Part shown: piece after piece, positions 42,009 through 51,060 of the stretch | Position numbering within the stretch: the first letter of the stretch is position 1 | Layout of the letters: each line of letters starts with the position of its first letter | Assembly (NCBI GenBank): GCA_013289765.1 | Contig: JABCZI010000003.1 | Coordinates: 124,001 to 188,000, forward strand | Direction: 5' to 3' | Source: Acidobacteriota bacterium | GTDB lineage: Bacteria > Acidobacteriota > Terriglobia > Terriglobales > Acidobacteriaceae | Length of the DNA: 64,000 nucleotides | Position numbers and translations under genes: made by a program | Notes under the pieces: model-generated | The model's database searches: none | What the model was told of the DNA's origin: nothing | The model's input: the letters and a program-made list of their open reading frames with translations, nothing else

Positions 42009-43109
42009 ATGCTCAGGAAAAACTGGCTGTTTTTAGCGCTGGGTTTGGGCTTTACTGCCATGCTGACAGCGGCGGTTCCGGTTGGCGCGCAAAGCTCGGC
42101 GCTGTCATTAGGCACCATCGATAGGAAATCCATTACGCGATTGGCCTCGTGCCCGGCGGGATTTGATTCAGGGATGACCTGCTATCGAGGCGCCGTAGAA
42201 AACTGTCAGAGCACGGTCGACCTTGGATTTACTTACGGTGTAGAGAATCCAACGCAGGCAAGATTGGGGACCGTGGTCCTGCTGGACGGGGGAGGCGGCG
42301 TTACGCCTTACAGCAATCCCGATTATGCCAAGAAATATCTCGCCAATGGCTACCAGATAGTTTATGTGGCTTGGGATACGCCCTGGGAGTTCACCAACGG
42401 AAGCACTGGAAACAGCATCAAGAATGCCGCTTGCCGGCCCGCGACATTTCTGAACTATGTCTATCAGAACGTCTATCAGAACGTCTATCATAACGTGTAT
42501 AACCGCGGCGGACTTTGTGCTCAAGGCATAAGTGCAGGCTCCGCCGCCGTGGCCTATTCGCTGGCGTGGTACGGAAGCTCTTCTTATTTGGATAATGTGG
42601 AGTTGCTTTCTGGGCCCGTGTTCGGCGATATCAAGGAGGGATGCAGGGTACCCAACCCACCGGTCCTGGAAGTCTGTGGGAACTCAGCGCCAGATTGCAA
42701 TGGAGCACCCTGGCCTGACAGCCCCTCGTATGTATCCATTGACATAGCCTTGGTGGCGCGGTGGTCCGGTCAACCTAGTTGCAACGGAATCAACTTCACC
42801 GGCGCCTCGGCCAATGCGGCCTGGAAAGCGATGAGCATTGTCGATGGAACCGACAATCCGAGTTTCAGCTATCCCCAAACGTCCCTTGCAGGTTGGTTGT
42901 GCAGCAACGGTCAGAATAACTCCGCCGCCCAAGGTGACTTTTTCTACCAGCAGTTCACTAGTCCGCAACAGACCGCAGGATTCTCCGTAACTCGAATTGA
43001 CAATTGCGCGGGCGCCGAGGGAGTGAGCCAAGGGACAACTCCGCAAGGCAAGCTTGGTCTCGACGCCATCACTGAACACATGATTTCAGCGTGCGTGAAA
43101 CGGCATTAA
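42009..43109 (+). CDS. secreted alpha/beta-hydrolase-like protein
   Basis: 366 residues. A signal peptide (residues 1-27, cleavage near VGAQS) is followed by a hydrolase-like core: LGTVVLLDGGGGVTPYSNPD (oxyanion region), YLANGYQIVYVAWDTPWEF, and GISAGSAAVAYSLAWYGSSS, where GISAGS is the nucleophile elbow with Ser about residue 178. Multiple Cys suggest disulfides. No clear acid/His positions could be assigned by eye. The YQNVYQNVYHNV stretch is a 12-bp microrepeat. It is the first of a run of secreted carbohydrate-related genes. Substrate unknown; an esterase is likely. Confidence 0.7.
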   Translation: MLRKNWLFLALGLGFTAMLTAAVPVGAQSSALSLGTIDRKSITRLASCPAGFDSGMTCYRGAVENCQSTVDLGFTYGVENPTQARLGTVVLLDGGGGVTPYSNPDYAKKYLANGYQIVYVAWDTPWEFTNGSTGNSIKNAACRPATFLNYVYQNVYQNVYHNVYNRGGLCAQGISAGSAAVAYSLAWYGSSSYLDNVELLSGPVFGDIKEGCRVPNPPVLEVCGNSAPDCNGAPWPDSPSYVSIDIALVARWSGQPSCNGINFTGASANAAWKAMSIVDGTDNPSFSYPQTSLAGWLCSNGQNNSAAQGDFFYQQFTSPQQTAGFSVTRIDNCAGAEGVSQGTTPQGKLGLDAITEHMISACVKRH

Positions 43110-43432
43110 TTTGCCGGAACAGGGCGGAATCCGCTACAGCGCGCGAAATATTTTCCCGTCCGTACTTTTGGCTTCCGGCCAACGGGGTAGCCAATTCTCC
43201 ACGAATTGGATCCACTACTCCGAAAATGCGGGAAACTAAACGGGACAGCGCTCGGCATCTAGGTCGATGAGTGTAAAGCGGCTGTTTTGCGGTTTGCGCG
43301 TCCAACAATGCATTGATACACTGCTCGCCGCTTATAAGCACTCCGCCCGCACGCACATCGGGCTTGGGACCGAAAACATAGTTCGTACCAGGAACATTCG
43401 TGCTGGTAGTTTCCGATCGGAGCTTAGTGTTT
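43110..43432. other. intergenic region before the beta-mannosidase gene
   Basis: About 320 bases with no convincing gene. It contains a candidate operator TACCAG, 11 bases, CTGGTA at 43386-43408, directly upstream of the beta-mannosidase start. A minus-strand frame spans 43069-43521 but looks like a shadow. The promoter of the glycosidase is probably here. Confidence 0.35.
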
Positions 43433-46084
43433 ATGAAACCCTCTCGCTCTCCTCTTATTCCGGCAATCAGGTTTTTCGTTTTCAGTTTTCTGCTGATAGG
43501 CTCTGTTGAGGTTTTGCCCATGTACGCAACGGAACCATCCTCGCAGAACCTTGATGCGGGCTGGCAATTTCGAGCCGTCGCAAACGCGGACCAACCCGAG
43601 GTAAAACAGTGGCACCCCGCGCAGGTTCCGGGAGTAGTTCAAACCGACCTGCTCAATAACAAACTGATCCCCGACCCCTTCGATAAAGATAATGAGTTCC
43701 ATTTGCAGTGGATCGGCCTGGCCGACTGGGAATATCAAACTACATTTCAAGCCGATGCGGTCACGCTCGCCCACCAACACGTTGATTTAGTTTTTGACGG
43801 TCTCGATACATTCGCGGACGTCTATCTGAATGGCCAGGCGATTCTTCACGCGGACAATATGTTCCGGCGCTGGCGAATTCCGGCAAAGGCGCAGATTAAC
43901 CGCGGTTCGAATACGCTTCGGATCGTTTTCCATTCTGCTGTGGAAAAAATGCTTCCCTACGTCAAATCACTGCCTTATGTTCTGCCCTCTATCTCGACCC
44001 ACAACTACGGAAACGAAGAGAACATCGCCACCGCACCTTATACCCGCAAGGCTCCGTATAACTATGGCTGGGATTGGGGGCCTCGCTTCATGACTGAAGG
44101 CATATGGGGGCCGGTACGCCTCGAAACTTGGGACGCGCTCCGCATCGACAATTTTCACATACATCAACAGAACATCACTTCCGCCTTTGCGAACGTTAGC
44201 GCGGAAGTGGAAATCGAGGCTAGCCGACCAATCACGGCCACGTTGACTCTAACGCACGATGACATGTCGGCCTCGCAAAGCTCCGATGGAAATCAGCCGT
44301 TACAACTGAATGCCGGCATCAATCATGTTTCTTTTCCAGTGCGACTTGTCGCTCCAAAGCTTTGGTACCCCGTTGGGTACGGAGATCAAAACCGCTATCA
44401 CTTCTCCGCCAAGATCCACGCGGGCCGCGAGCTTATCGCGCATGCAGAGACCAGGACTGGACTGCGCTCACTGGAACTGCGCCGCGTTCCCGATGAATGG
44501 GGAAAGAGTTTCGAATTTGTGGTCAATGGAATCTCCGTTTTCGCCAAAGGCGCGGACGTCATTCCATTCGACAGCTTTCCGAATCGCGTCACTCCTCAGA
44601 TTCATCGGAATATTCTTCAGTCTGCCCGCGACGCGCATATGAATATGGTTCGTGAGTGGGGAGGCGGTTACTACGAATCCGACGATTTCTACGATATCTG
44701 CGACGAGCTTGGAATTATGGTGTGGCAGGAGTTCATGTTTGGCGGAGACCTGGTCCCGGGCGACGTCGCCTTCCAGGAAAACGTCCGGCAAGAAGCGATC
44801 GACCAGATCAAACGCTTGCGCGATCATCCCAGCATCGTGATCTGGTGTGGAAATAATGAAGTTGAAACTGGCTGGTACCACTGGGGCGACCGCCTGGAAT
44901 TCAAAGAATCGATCTCGCCGGAGGCTCGCGATCGCGTCTGGCTCGATTACGTGGTTCTTTTTGCCGACATTCTCAAGGGTGCCGTTACTCAGTACGCCGG
45001 CGGGGTACCCTACTGGCCCAGCTCTCCCAGCGCCAACTTCGAGGAAGTTCCAGACAATCAGCACAACGGCGACATGCACTACTGGCAAGTTTGGCACGCG
45101 CAAGCCCCCGCCTCGGACTACACGTTGCAGTTCCCGCGCTTCATAACCGAATACGGATTTCAATCCTTTCCCGAGATGCGCACTGTCCGCGCCTTTGCCA
45201 AGCCCGAGGATTTCGACATTCGCTCGACCGTTATGCAGGCGCATCAGAAAAATAAGGGTGGAAACGAACGCATCCTGACTTACATGCTGCGCGAATATCG
45301 CGAGCCGAAAGATTTCGCGTCATTCGTTTACCTGAGCCAGGTGCAACAAGCGGAAATTATTAAGATCGGCGCCGAGCATTTGCGGCGGCAACGGCCGCGC
45401 ACCATGGGATCGCTGTACTGGCAGTTGAATGACTGTTGGCCAGTGGCTTCGTGGGCAAGCATCGATTACTATGGCCGCTGGAAGGCTCTTCATTACTACG
45501 CCCGTCGCTTTTACGACGATGTGCTGATCTCGCCGTTCCTCCACGACGACAAAGTGGATGTCTACGTTGTGTCGGACAAAGTTCAACCAATGTCTGGGAC
45601 CATTCACATGCGCCAGCTCGACTTCTCCGGGAAGGTCTTGCTTGATCAAACCAAAGATGTTCAAATCCCCGCGCAGTCGAGTGCGATTTATTTCAGCGTC
45701 GAGAAGGCTTCCCTTTCTGCAACAGGCGATCCACGAAAGAGTTTTCTGGTCTTTGACCTGCAAGTGGCGAGAAAGCTGGTATCTCGGAATCTTGTTTTCT
45801 TCAACGTAACCCACGACCTGGATTTGCCGGTTGCACCAAAAATTGAGAGCGAGGTTACAAAAGTCGAAGGAGGATTCAACCTCACCCTGCAAACAGCGGT
45901 ATTGGCAAGGAACGTTTACGTGTCGCTGGGTGACCTGGACGTACAAACGTCTGACAACTACTTGGACCTGCTTCCCGGTGAGCCCGTGACCGTCGCGCTA
46001 AGGACTTCCAGCACCCAAGAGCAGGTACAGCGCGAGCTGAAGATTACGTCCCTGACCGAGGCTTTTCAGACGGCAATCCCCTGA
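43433..46084 (+). CDS. beta-mannosidase (glycoside hydrolase family 2)
   Basis: 883 residues. GH2 beta-mannosidase removes terminal beta-mannose from mannan or N-glycan-type oligosaccharides. It has a signal-like N-terminus (AIRFFVFSFLLIGSVEVLP), then a jelly-roll sugar-binding domain (LDAGWQFRAV, VDLVFDGLDTFADVYLNGQA). NMVREWGGGYYESDDFYDIC precedes the TIM barrel, VIWCGNNEVETGW carries the acid/base Glu near residue 476, and RFITEYGFQSFPE the nucleophile Glu near 573. Exported, so it acts on extracellular or periplasmic glycan. Start ATG 43433; an upstream GTG at 43400 is possible. Confidence 0.92.
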   Translation: MKPSRSPLIPAIRFFVFSFLLIGSVEVLPMYATEPSSQNLDAGWQFRAVANADQPEVKQWHPAQVPGVVQTDLLNNKLIPDPFDKDNEFHLQWIGLADWEYQTTFQADAVTLAHQHVDLVFDGLDTFADVYLNGQAILHADNMFRRWRIPAKAQINRGSNTLRIVFHSAVEKMLPYVKSLPYVLPSISTHNYGNEENIATAPYTRKAPYNYGWDWGPRFMTEGIWGPVRLETWDALRIDNFHIHQQNITSAFANVSAEVEIEASRPITATLTLTHDDMSASQSSDGNQPLQLNAGINHVSFPVRLVAPKLWYPVGYGDQNRYHFSAKIHAGRELIAHAETRTGLRSLELRRVPDEWGKSFEFVVNGISVFAKGADVIPFDSFPNRVTPQIHRNILQSARDAHMNMVREWGGGYYESDDFYDICDELGIMVWQEFMFGGDLVPGDVAFQENVRQEAIDQIKRLRDHPSIVIWCGNNEVETGWYHWGDRLEFKESISPEARDRVWLDYVVLFADILKGAVTQYAGGVPYWPSSPSANFEEVPDNQHNGDMHYWQVWHAQAPASDYTLQFPRFITEYGFQSFPEMRTVRAFAKPEDFDIRSTVMQAHQKNKGGNERILTYMLREYREPKDFASFVYLSQVQQAEIIKIGAEHLRRQRPRTMGSLYWQLNDCWPVASWASIDYYGRWKALHYYARRFYDDVLISPFLHDDKVDVYVVSDKVQPMSGTIHMRQLDFSGKVLLDQTKDVQIPAQSSAIYFSVEKASLSATGDPRKSFLVFDLQVARKLVSRNLVFFNVTHDLDLPVAPKIESEVTKVEGGFNLTLQTAVLARNVYVSLGDLDVQTSDNYLDLLPGEPVTVALRTSSTQEQVQRELKITSLTEAFQTAIP

Positions 46085-46272
46085 AACGGTACCATTGAGG
46101 CCACTCTCAGGCTTGCAAACAACATCCGCGATCTTCGGCATTGTCGCACTCCGGCATTGTTGCACATGGTGCGGAGCGGTTACGCTCGCCGATTTTTCTG
46201 CTAATCTTGGTTCACCCTGTTGTTTCTGTCACTGACCGGAAATGCTATCCGGGAATCGAGTCAACGCGCTTT

Positions 46273-46746
46273 ATGGCTAAGCTTGTCGGACAGGAAGCTT
46301 TTGTCCTGTCGTCGTCAAAACACGGGTTGGTTTATCTGACTGCCAACGACTGGGCGCTCGTGGCGGACAAGGCGAGCCGCGTCCATTTCAAGGAAGGCGC
46401 AATCCTGATCCAAAAAGGAAAGCGAGCGAATGGGGTTTATCTCTTGCTCAAAGGATCTTCGCGGGTGGTCATTCCGTCTCAACCTTCACGCATACTGGCG
46501 CCGGGCGAAATTTGCGGAGAAATGTCGTTTCTGGAGGACTCTGCCGCCAGCGCCAGCGTCATTGCTGAAGGAGATGTGGAAGCCTTTCACCTCGATCGCC
46601 CCACCTTGCAGAGCCTGTTTGAGCTATACCCTCACCTGGGTTCGCGCTTTTATCGGTCCTTGGCAACGAGTCTTTCTCACCGGCTCAGGGAATTGATCGG
46701 ACCCAGTTCTGAATTGCCTCCCACGTTGCAAAAAACTTCATCTTGA
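46273..46746 (+). CDS. cyclic-nucleotide-binding-domain protein without DNA-binding domain
   Basis: 157 residues. FKEGAILIQKGKRANGVYLL, then GSSRVVIPSQPSRILAPGEI, GEMSFLEDSAASASVIAEGD and a helical end fit a Crp-like cNMP-binding beta-roll. The phosphate-binding cassette is GEICGEMSFLEDSAAS-like. No helix-turn-helix follows, so it is not a standard CRP regulator; it may regulate by protein contacts. The true start is uncertain: the frame is open to 46141. It follows the beta-mannosidase by 188 bases. Confidence 0.78.
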   Translation: MAKLVGQEAFVLSSSKHGLVYLTANDWALVADKASRVHFKEGAILIQKGKRANGVYLLLKGSSRVVIPSQPSRILAPGEICGEMSFLEDSAASASVIAEGDVEAFHLDRPTLQSLFELYPHLGSRFYRSLATSLSHRLRELIGPSSELPPTLQKTSS

Positions 46747-46847
46747 CAAGTCTGTTTCGCAAGCACAGAATTGCCGGCGCGTAAGTTTGTATCTTTGCGG
46801 CGCTTATCCAATGCGCTTCACCCCCCTCAGCAAAGTGCAGGCGACTT

Positions 46848-46869
46848 AACAGCTATTGCGCTGTTTTTT
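46848..46869 (+). terminator. terminator after the cyclic-nucleotide-binding gene
   Basis: AACAGC and GCTGTT 6-bp stem with a 6-base loop, followed by a T tract (tttttt) on the plus strand, about 100 bases past the stop. Confidence 0.6.
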
Positions 46870-47020
46870 GCAGTCGATTTCGTCTCCAAAGTAGTTATAA
46901 GCCGTTGGTAAAGCCTGGGCAGCGGCTGTCACGCTCGTCATGCAGGCCCCCCATTTAAGTCTTGAATAGCTGTCTTGAGTAGTTGTCCCCCGGTTTTCGA
47001 AAAAATTGCAAGGAGGATCT

Positions 47021-47467
47021 ATGGAGCATTCCGGTAGTGCGAGTGCGTGGTCGAAGTACGCTGTGTTAGCGATTGTTCTGCTGGGAACTGTAACGGTCAC
47101 TGCCAATAATGGCCGCGAATTTTCTGGGTATTTCGATATGAGCAACGTGCAGCAACAGGGTGACTTGGTGCAAGTAACCCTTCACTTACAACTTTTTAAT
47201 CATGGCAGCGAAGATGTGAAGAGTGTCTTGGTGACGCTGGTAGATTCCAGTCCTTCGATGATGTTGCGCGGTAGCTTCGCGCCCTTGAAGGTGTGGAAGC
47301 ACCAGCAGCGCATCAACCTGAGCCAGGAATTTTTTGTGAGCCAGCGGGAATACGCGGAGTGGACAGCCGCCCCTGGGCAACCCAACCTGGTCATCCTTTT
47401 CCAGGACGCGAAGGGCAATACATGGCAACGGGGCGCTCAGATTAGCCGTCGTCCATTGGTCCGGTGA
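47021..47467 (+). CDS. hypothetical secreted protein
   Basis: 148 residues. ATG 47021 has a strong AAGGAGG site 5 bases upstream. A hydrophobic helix near the N-terminus (YAVLAIVLLGTVTVTA) suggests export, after which comes a beta-sandwich-like chain: REFSGYFDMSNVQQQGDLVQ, VTLHLQLFNHGSEDVKSVLV, LKVWKHQQRINLSQEFFVS. The alternating hydrophobic pattern looks like a single Ig-like or FN3-like domain. It lies 64 bases before the NHL/Hydin gene, so it may be cotranscribed and localised together with it. Confidence 0.7.
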   Translation: MEHSGSASAWSKYAVLAIVLLGTVTVTANNGREFSGYFDMSNVQQQGDLVQVTLHLQLFNHGSEDVKSVLVTLVDSSPSMMLRGSFAPLKVWKHQQRINLSQEFFVSQREYAEWTAAPGQPNLVILFQDAKGNTWQRGAQISRRPLVR

Positions 47468-47531
47468 GCGGATACGTCTGCCCAATTCCTACGCACACAT
47501 TCATAACATTGAGTTCCCAGGAGAAAATTTC

Positions 47532-50500
47532 ATGCGGCGCTTCACAATTTTGCTAGCTTTCTTTCTTACTGTCCTGGTGAGTTTGCCCGGGGTAGCACAA
47601 GATGTTATTACGACGGTTATCGGCGGCGGGCCAAACAACATGCCGGCTATCGATGCCAACCTCTACACACCCTACGGCGTTGCCGTGGACGCTTCCGGCA
47701 ATTTCTACATTGCCAGTTACAACCAACATCGCATTTTCAAAGTAAGCAGCGCCGGTACGCTGACGGTGATTGCAGGAAGCGGCGCGCAAGGCTATGCCGG
47801 GGACGGCGTCGTCGGAGGCGCCGCCAATGCCAATTTGTTCCATCCCGTCGCCGTGACCGTGGATGCCTCGGGCAACGTTTACATCGCCGATCAGTACAAC
47901 TGCGTCGTCCGCAAGGTGGATACGACGAATACCATCAGCACGGTCGCCGGAATTGCGGGTTCTTGCACCTATGGCGGCGACGGAGGAAAAGGAACCAGCG
48001 CGAATTTGTATTATCCCAGCGGAGTGGCCGTCGACGGTTCCGGCAATCTTTACATTGGCGACAACAACAACTGCCGGGTTCGCAAGGTGATTCTCTCCAC
48101 CGACATCATCAGTACTTTTGCCGGGAATGGAACTTGCGGATATTCCGGAGATGGAGGCTCGGCAACCTCCGCCGAGTTGTATACACCGCAAGGAGTGGCC
48201 GTAGACACAGCGGGCGACGTTTTCGTGGCAGACACCAGCAACTACGTGATTCGCCAAATAACAAAAGCGACTGGAAAGATCAGCACCGTCGCCGGCAACC
48301 ACACGGCCGGCTTCAGTGGCGACGGCGGTTTGGCGACCAGCGCCGAGTTCAATCAGGTCTTTCAGCTTGCCGTAAACGGGGCTGGAACGACTGTAACTTT
48401 CGCCGACTTTTACAACCAGCGGATTCGACAATTCACCGTGGGTGGAAACATCAACACTGTTGCCGGAACTGGAACGGCAGGCTTCTCCGGGGATGGCGCC
48501 GCCGCCACCAGCGCGGAGTTGTACTACCCTGAAGGCGTAGCTGTAACCAGCGCTGGGACCGTCTATGTAGGAGATAGTAACAACTACCGCATCCGCCAGT
48601 TTACCGTGGCTGGAAATATCGGCACCGTAGCGGGCGATGGCAGTGCGACGGTGGAGACTCTGCTCAACAACGCCCCTCCGCTTGGAGTGGTGTTGCAGTA
48701 TCCCTACGGAATTGCCACAGACTCATCGAAGAATGTTTTCGTAGCCGAAAGTCACAACTACATGGTGCGGGAACTTGTTCATTCCAGCAATCTCGTCGAT
48801 TTCTTTGCTGGTAACGGAACTTATGGTGATACCGGCGATGGGGGGCCGGCTACCAGTGCGGAATTGAGTTATGACTACGGAGTTGCGAAGGACAGCTCCG
48901 GCAACGTTTACATTGTCGACACCTACAACCACATTATCCGGGTCGTGAATTCGGCAGGCATTATCACTACCTTCGCCGGGACGCCGCAACGCGCCGGCTT
49001 CAACGGAGATGGCGGTCCAGCTACCAGCGCCTTACTCTACTATCCGAACGGCGTTGCCGTAGACAGCAAGGGAAGCGTGTACATAGCCGATTACGACAAC
49101 CACGTCATTCGCAAAGTGACCAGCGGAACGATCAGTACCATCGCTGGCATCGGGGGACGCAACGGCTATTCCGGAGATGGCGGTCCGGCTACTGGCGCGA
49201 TGCTGTATTCACCGGCGGCAGTGGCAGTCGATTCGCAGGGCAACGTCTACATAGCGGACTACAACAATTGTCGTATTCGCGAAGTGTCTGCCGTAACGGG
49301 AATCATCTCCACGGTGGCAGGCAACGGAGGCTGTACTTTCAGCGGAGACGGTATCGCGGTCGAGAACTCGATCGGCTACCCTCAGGGAATCGCGGTGGAC
49401 GCGAATGGAAACTTTTTCATCGGCGACTACTTCCAGCGGGTGCGCTGGGTGAACCCCGCCGGGTTCATGACTACGATCGCTGGCAACGGTAATGGAGGCT
49501 ACACCGGAGATGGAGTCCTCGCTACCACTTCGGAACTCTACGAACCGACTGGAATTGCGCTTGATTCGTCAGGCAACATTCTGATCTCCGATTACAACAA
49601 CTTGCGGGTGCGCAGCGTTTCGGCGTTCCCGGCTCTCAACTCCAGCGCCAGTAATCTGGCTTTTGGACTGACCAGCGTTGGCTCGACGAGCACTCCTCAG
49701 ACCATCACGCTGAGCGCGCTCGGTCCGCTGAGCATTTTTAGCATTACCACCAGCACGAATTTCAGCGAGACCGACGATTGTCCCTCCAGCATGACCAATG
49801 GCGCCACTTGCACGATGTACGTCTATTTCGTGCCCACGGCATCTGGCACTCTGAACGGAACCATCACCATCAACAACAACGGCTTCTTTAATTCCGTAAA
49901 CACGATGAACCTCACGGGTCTGGGAAGCGCTATTTCCGTGACTGGTGCGCCCGTCAACTTCGGCAACCAGTTAACCAAGACTACGAGCGCGGCACAGTCC
50001 GTCAGCGTAAAGAACAATGGCACGACCGCTATCACTATGGGAACGATCTCGTTGAATGAGACGACAGATTTTGCTATCTCCTCCAACACGTGCCCAGCGT
50101 CGGGCAGCAAGCTGAACGCCGGCGTCAGTTGCGCGATTGGACTGACCTTCACGCCAGCTTCCACGGGCGCCAAGAAAGGCGCTGTGCTCATTGCCGACAG
50201 CGACCCTTCCAGCCCTCAACTGGTCGGCGTGAGTGGCACGGGAATCAGCAATGTGTCGCTGAGTCCAAGTTCGGTAACCTTCGCCACGACCCCGGTGGGC
50301 GTCAGCAGCCCCGTAACTAAAATCACGCTAACCAACAACACTGGTGTCAGCATCACTCTCGGCAGTCCTGCCGTCACCGTAACAGGGCACTTCGTCAATG
50401 CCGCCAGCACGACCTGCACCAATAGTCTGGTGATTGCAGCCACGGGGACGTGCATCATTAACATCACGTTCAAGCCGACTTCCGTCGGTTACACCTCGGG

Positions 50501-50903
50501 ATTGCTGAGTGTGGCCGACAGTGATGTAACCAGCCCGCAAACTGTGGCCCTGCAAGGAATGGGCACCGCTATCAAGTTCACACCAGCAAGCGTGAACTTC
50601 GGTACCGTAAACCGGAACACGCAGGTGAGTTCGACGGTGACCATTACAAACGTTGGCACCACGGCGGTCGGATTCACGGGCGCGGAGATAGCGGGTGTGA
50701 ACAGCGGTGACTTCTCCGACAATTACGCGACTAACCCCCCGTGCAATGACAGCACGACCACGCCACTCCAGCCCGGAGCTACCTGCGTTCTGACGGTGTA
50801 CTTCCTTCCGACAAAAGTCGGTTCGGAATCGGCCACCTATAAGGTGTTCGATAAGAGTCCCGGCAGCCCACAGAGTTTAACGCTGACTGGAAAGGGGCAG
50901 TAA
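47532..50903 (+). CDS. large secreted NHL-repeat and Hydin-type Ig-domain protein
   Basis: 1123 residues. A signal peptide (1-22, VSLPGVAQ) is followed by a long repeat region to about residue 705 of NHL-type blades: PYGVAVDASGNFYIASYNQH, then GNGTCGYSGDGGSATSAELY, with the GDGG.AT.A motif recurring every 50-60 residues. Residues 715-1120 carry four choice-of-anchor D/Hydin-like Ig domains (SVTFATTPVGVSSPVTKITL, NFGTVNRNTQVSSTVTITNV). Proteins of this type are abundant in Acidobacteria and Planctomycetes; the NHL propeller may bind glycan or act as scaffold. AGGAG precedes ATG 47532. Confidence 0.9.
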   Translation: MRRFTILLAFFLTVLVSLPGVAQDVITTVIGGGPNNMPAIDANLYTPYGVAVDASGNFYIASYNQHRIFKVSSAGTLTVIAGSGAQGYAGDGVVGGAANANLFHPVAVTVDASGNVYIADQYNCVVRKVDTTNTISTVAGIAGSCTYGGDGGKGTSANLYYPSGVAVDGSGNLYIGDNNNCRVRKVILSTDIISTFAGNGTCGYSGDGGSATSAELYTPQGVAVDTAGDVFVADTSNYVIRQITKATGKISTVAGNHTAGFSGDGGLATSAEFNQVFQLAVNGAGTTVTFADFYNQRIRQFTVGGNINTVAGTGTAGFSGDGAAATSAELYYPEGVAVTSAGTVYVGDSNNYRIRQFTVAGNIGTVAGDGSATVETLLNNAPPLGVVLQYPYGIATDSSKNVFVAESHNYMVRELVHSSNLVDFFAGNGTYGDTGDGGPATSAELSYDYGVAKDSSGNVYIVDTYNHIIRVVNSAGIITTFAGTPQRAGFNGDGGPATSALLYYPNGVAVDSKGSVYIADYDNHVIRKVTSGTISTIAGIGGRNGYSGDGGPATGAMLYSPAAVAVDSQGNVYIADYNNCRIREVSAVTGIISTVAGNGGCTFSGDGIAVENSIGYPQGIAVDANGNFFIGDYFQRVRWVNPAGFMTTIAGNGNGGYTGDGVLATTSELYEPTGIALDSSGNILISDYNNLRVRSVSAFPALNSSASNLAFGLTSVGSTSTPQTITLSALGPLSIFSITTSTNFSETDDCPSSMTNGATCTMYVYFVPTASGTLNGTITINNNGFFNSVNTMNLTGLGSAISVTGAPVNFGNQLTKTTSAAQSVSVKNNGTTAITMGTISLNETTDFAISSNTCPASGSKLNAGVSCAIGLTFTPASTGAKKGAVLIADSDPSSPQLVGVSGTGISNVSLSPSSVTFATTPVGVSSPVTKITLTNNTGVSITLGSPAVTVTGHFVNAASTTCTNSLVIAATGTCIINITFKPTSVGYTSGLLSVADSDVTSPQTVALQGMGTAIKFTPASVNFGTVNRNTQVSSTVTITNVGTTAVGFTGAEIAGVNSGDFSDNYATNPPCNDSTTTPLQPGATCVLTVYFLPTKVGSESATYKVFDKSPGSPQSLTLTGKGQ

Positions 50904-50940
50904 AAGACCGTATTCTGTGCCTTTTATGAGCTAACTTTCG

Positions 50941-50970
50941 CCGCCGGGGGTATTCCTCCGGCGGTTTTTT
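50941..50970 (+). terminator. Rho-independent terminator of the NHL/Hydin gene
   Basis: CCGCCGG(GGG) and (CCT)CCGGCGG stem, loop TATT, followed by TTTTTT. 38 bases past the stop at 50903. Strong signal. Confidence 0.92.
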
Positions 50971-51018
50971 CTTGGAAGGGCCGCTTCCGTTAACTGAAGT
51001 GTTGCCGCAGAAAAGGGC

Positions 51019-51060
51019 CGAGCCATCAGCCTCCGATTTTAGTGGCGGAGTGATGGCTCG
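51019..51060 (-). terminator. hairpin overlapping the alpha-mannosidase stop codon
   Basis: CGAGCCATCA (51019-51028) pairs with TGATGGCTCG (51051-51060), with an inner CTCCG/CGGAG stem. The minus-strand stop TAA (51039-51041) lies in the loop. On the minus strand the stem is followed by gcccTTTTc. It is probably the gene's terminator, unusual in overlapping the last codons. Confidence 0.7.

Noticed and set aside
42460-42500. 12-bp direct repeats (tatcagaacgtc) suggesting an integration or regulatory site
   Set aside because: They are in frame in the secreted hydrolase gene and encode YQNV repeats; three copies of this size fit local slippage.
43069-43521. A 150-codon minus-strand frame across the gap before the beta-mannosidase gene
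   Set aside because: It overlaps the ends of two real plus-strand genes, has no ribosome site, and its composition (Arg/Ser/Gly without hydrophobic cores) fits a shadow of the GC-rich strand.
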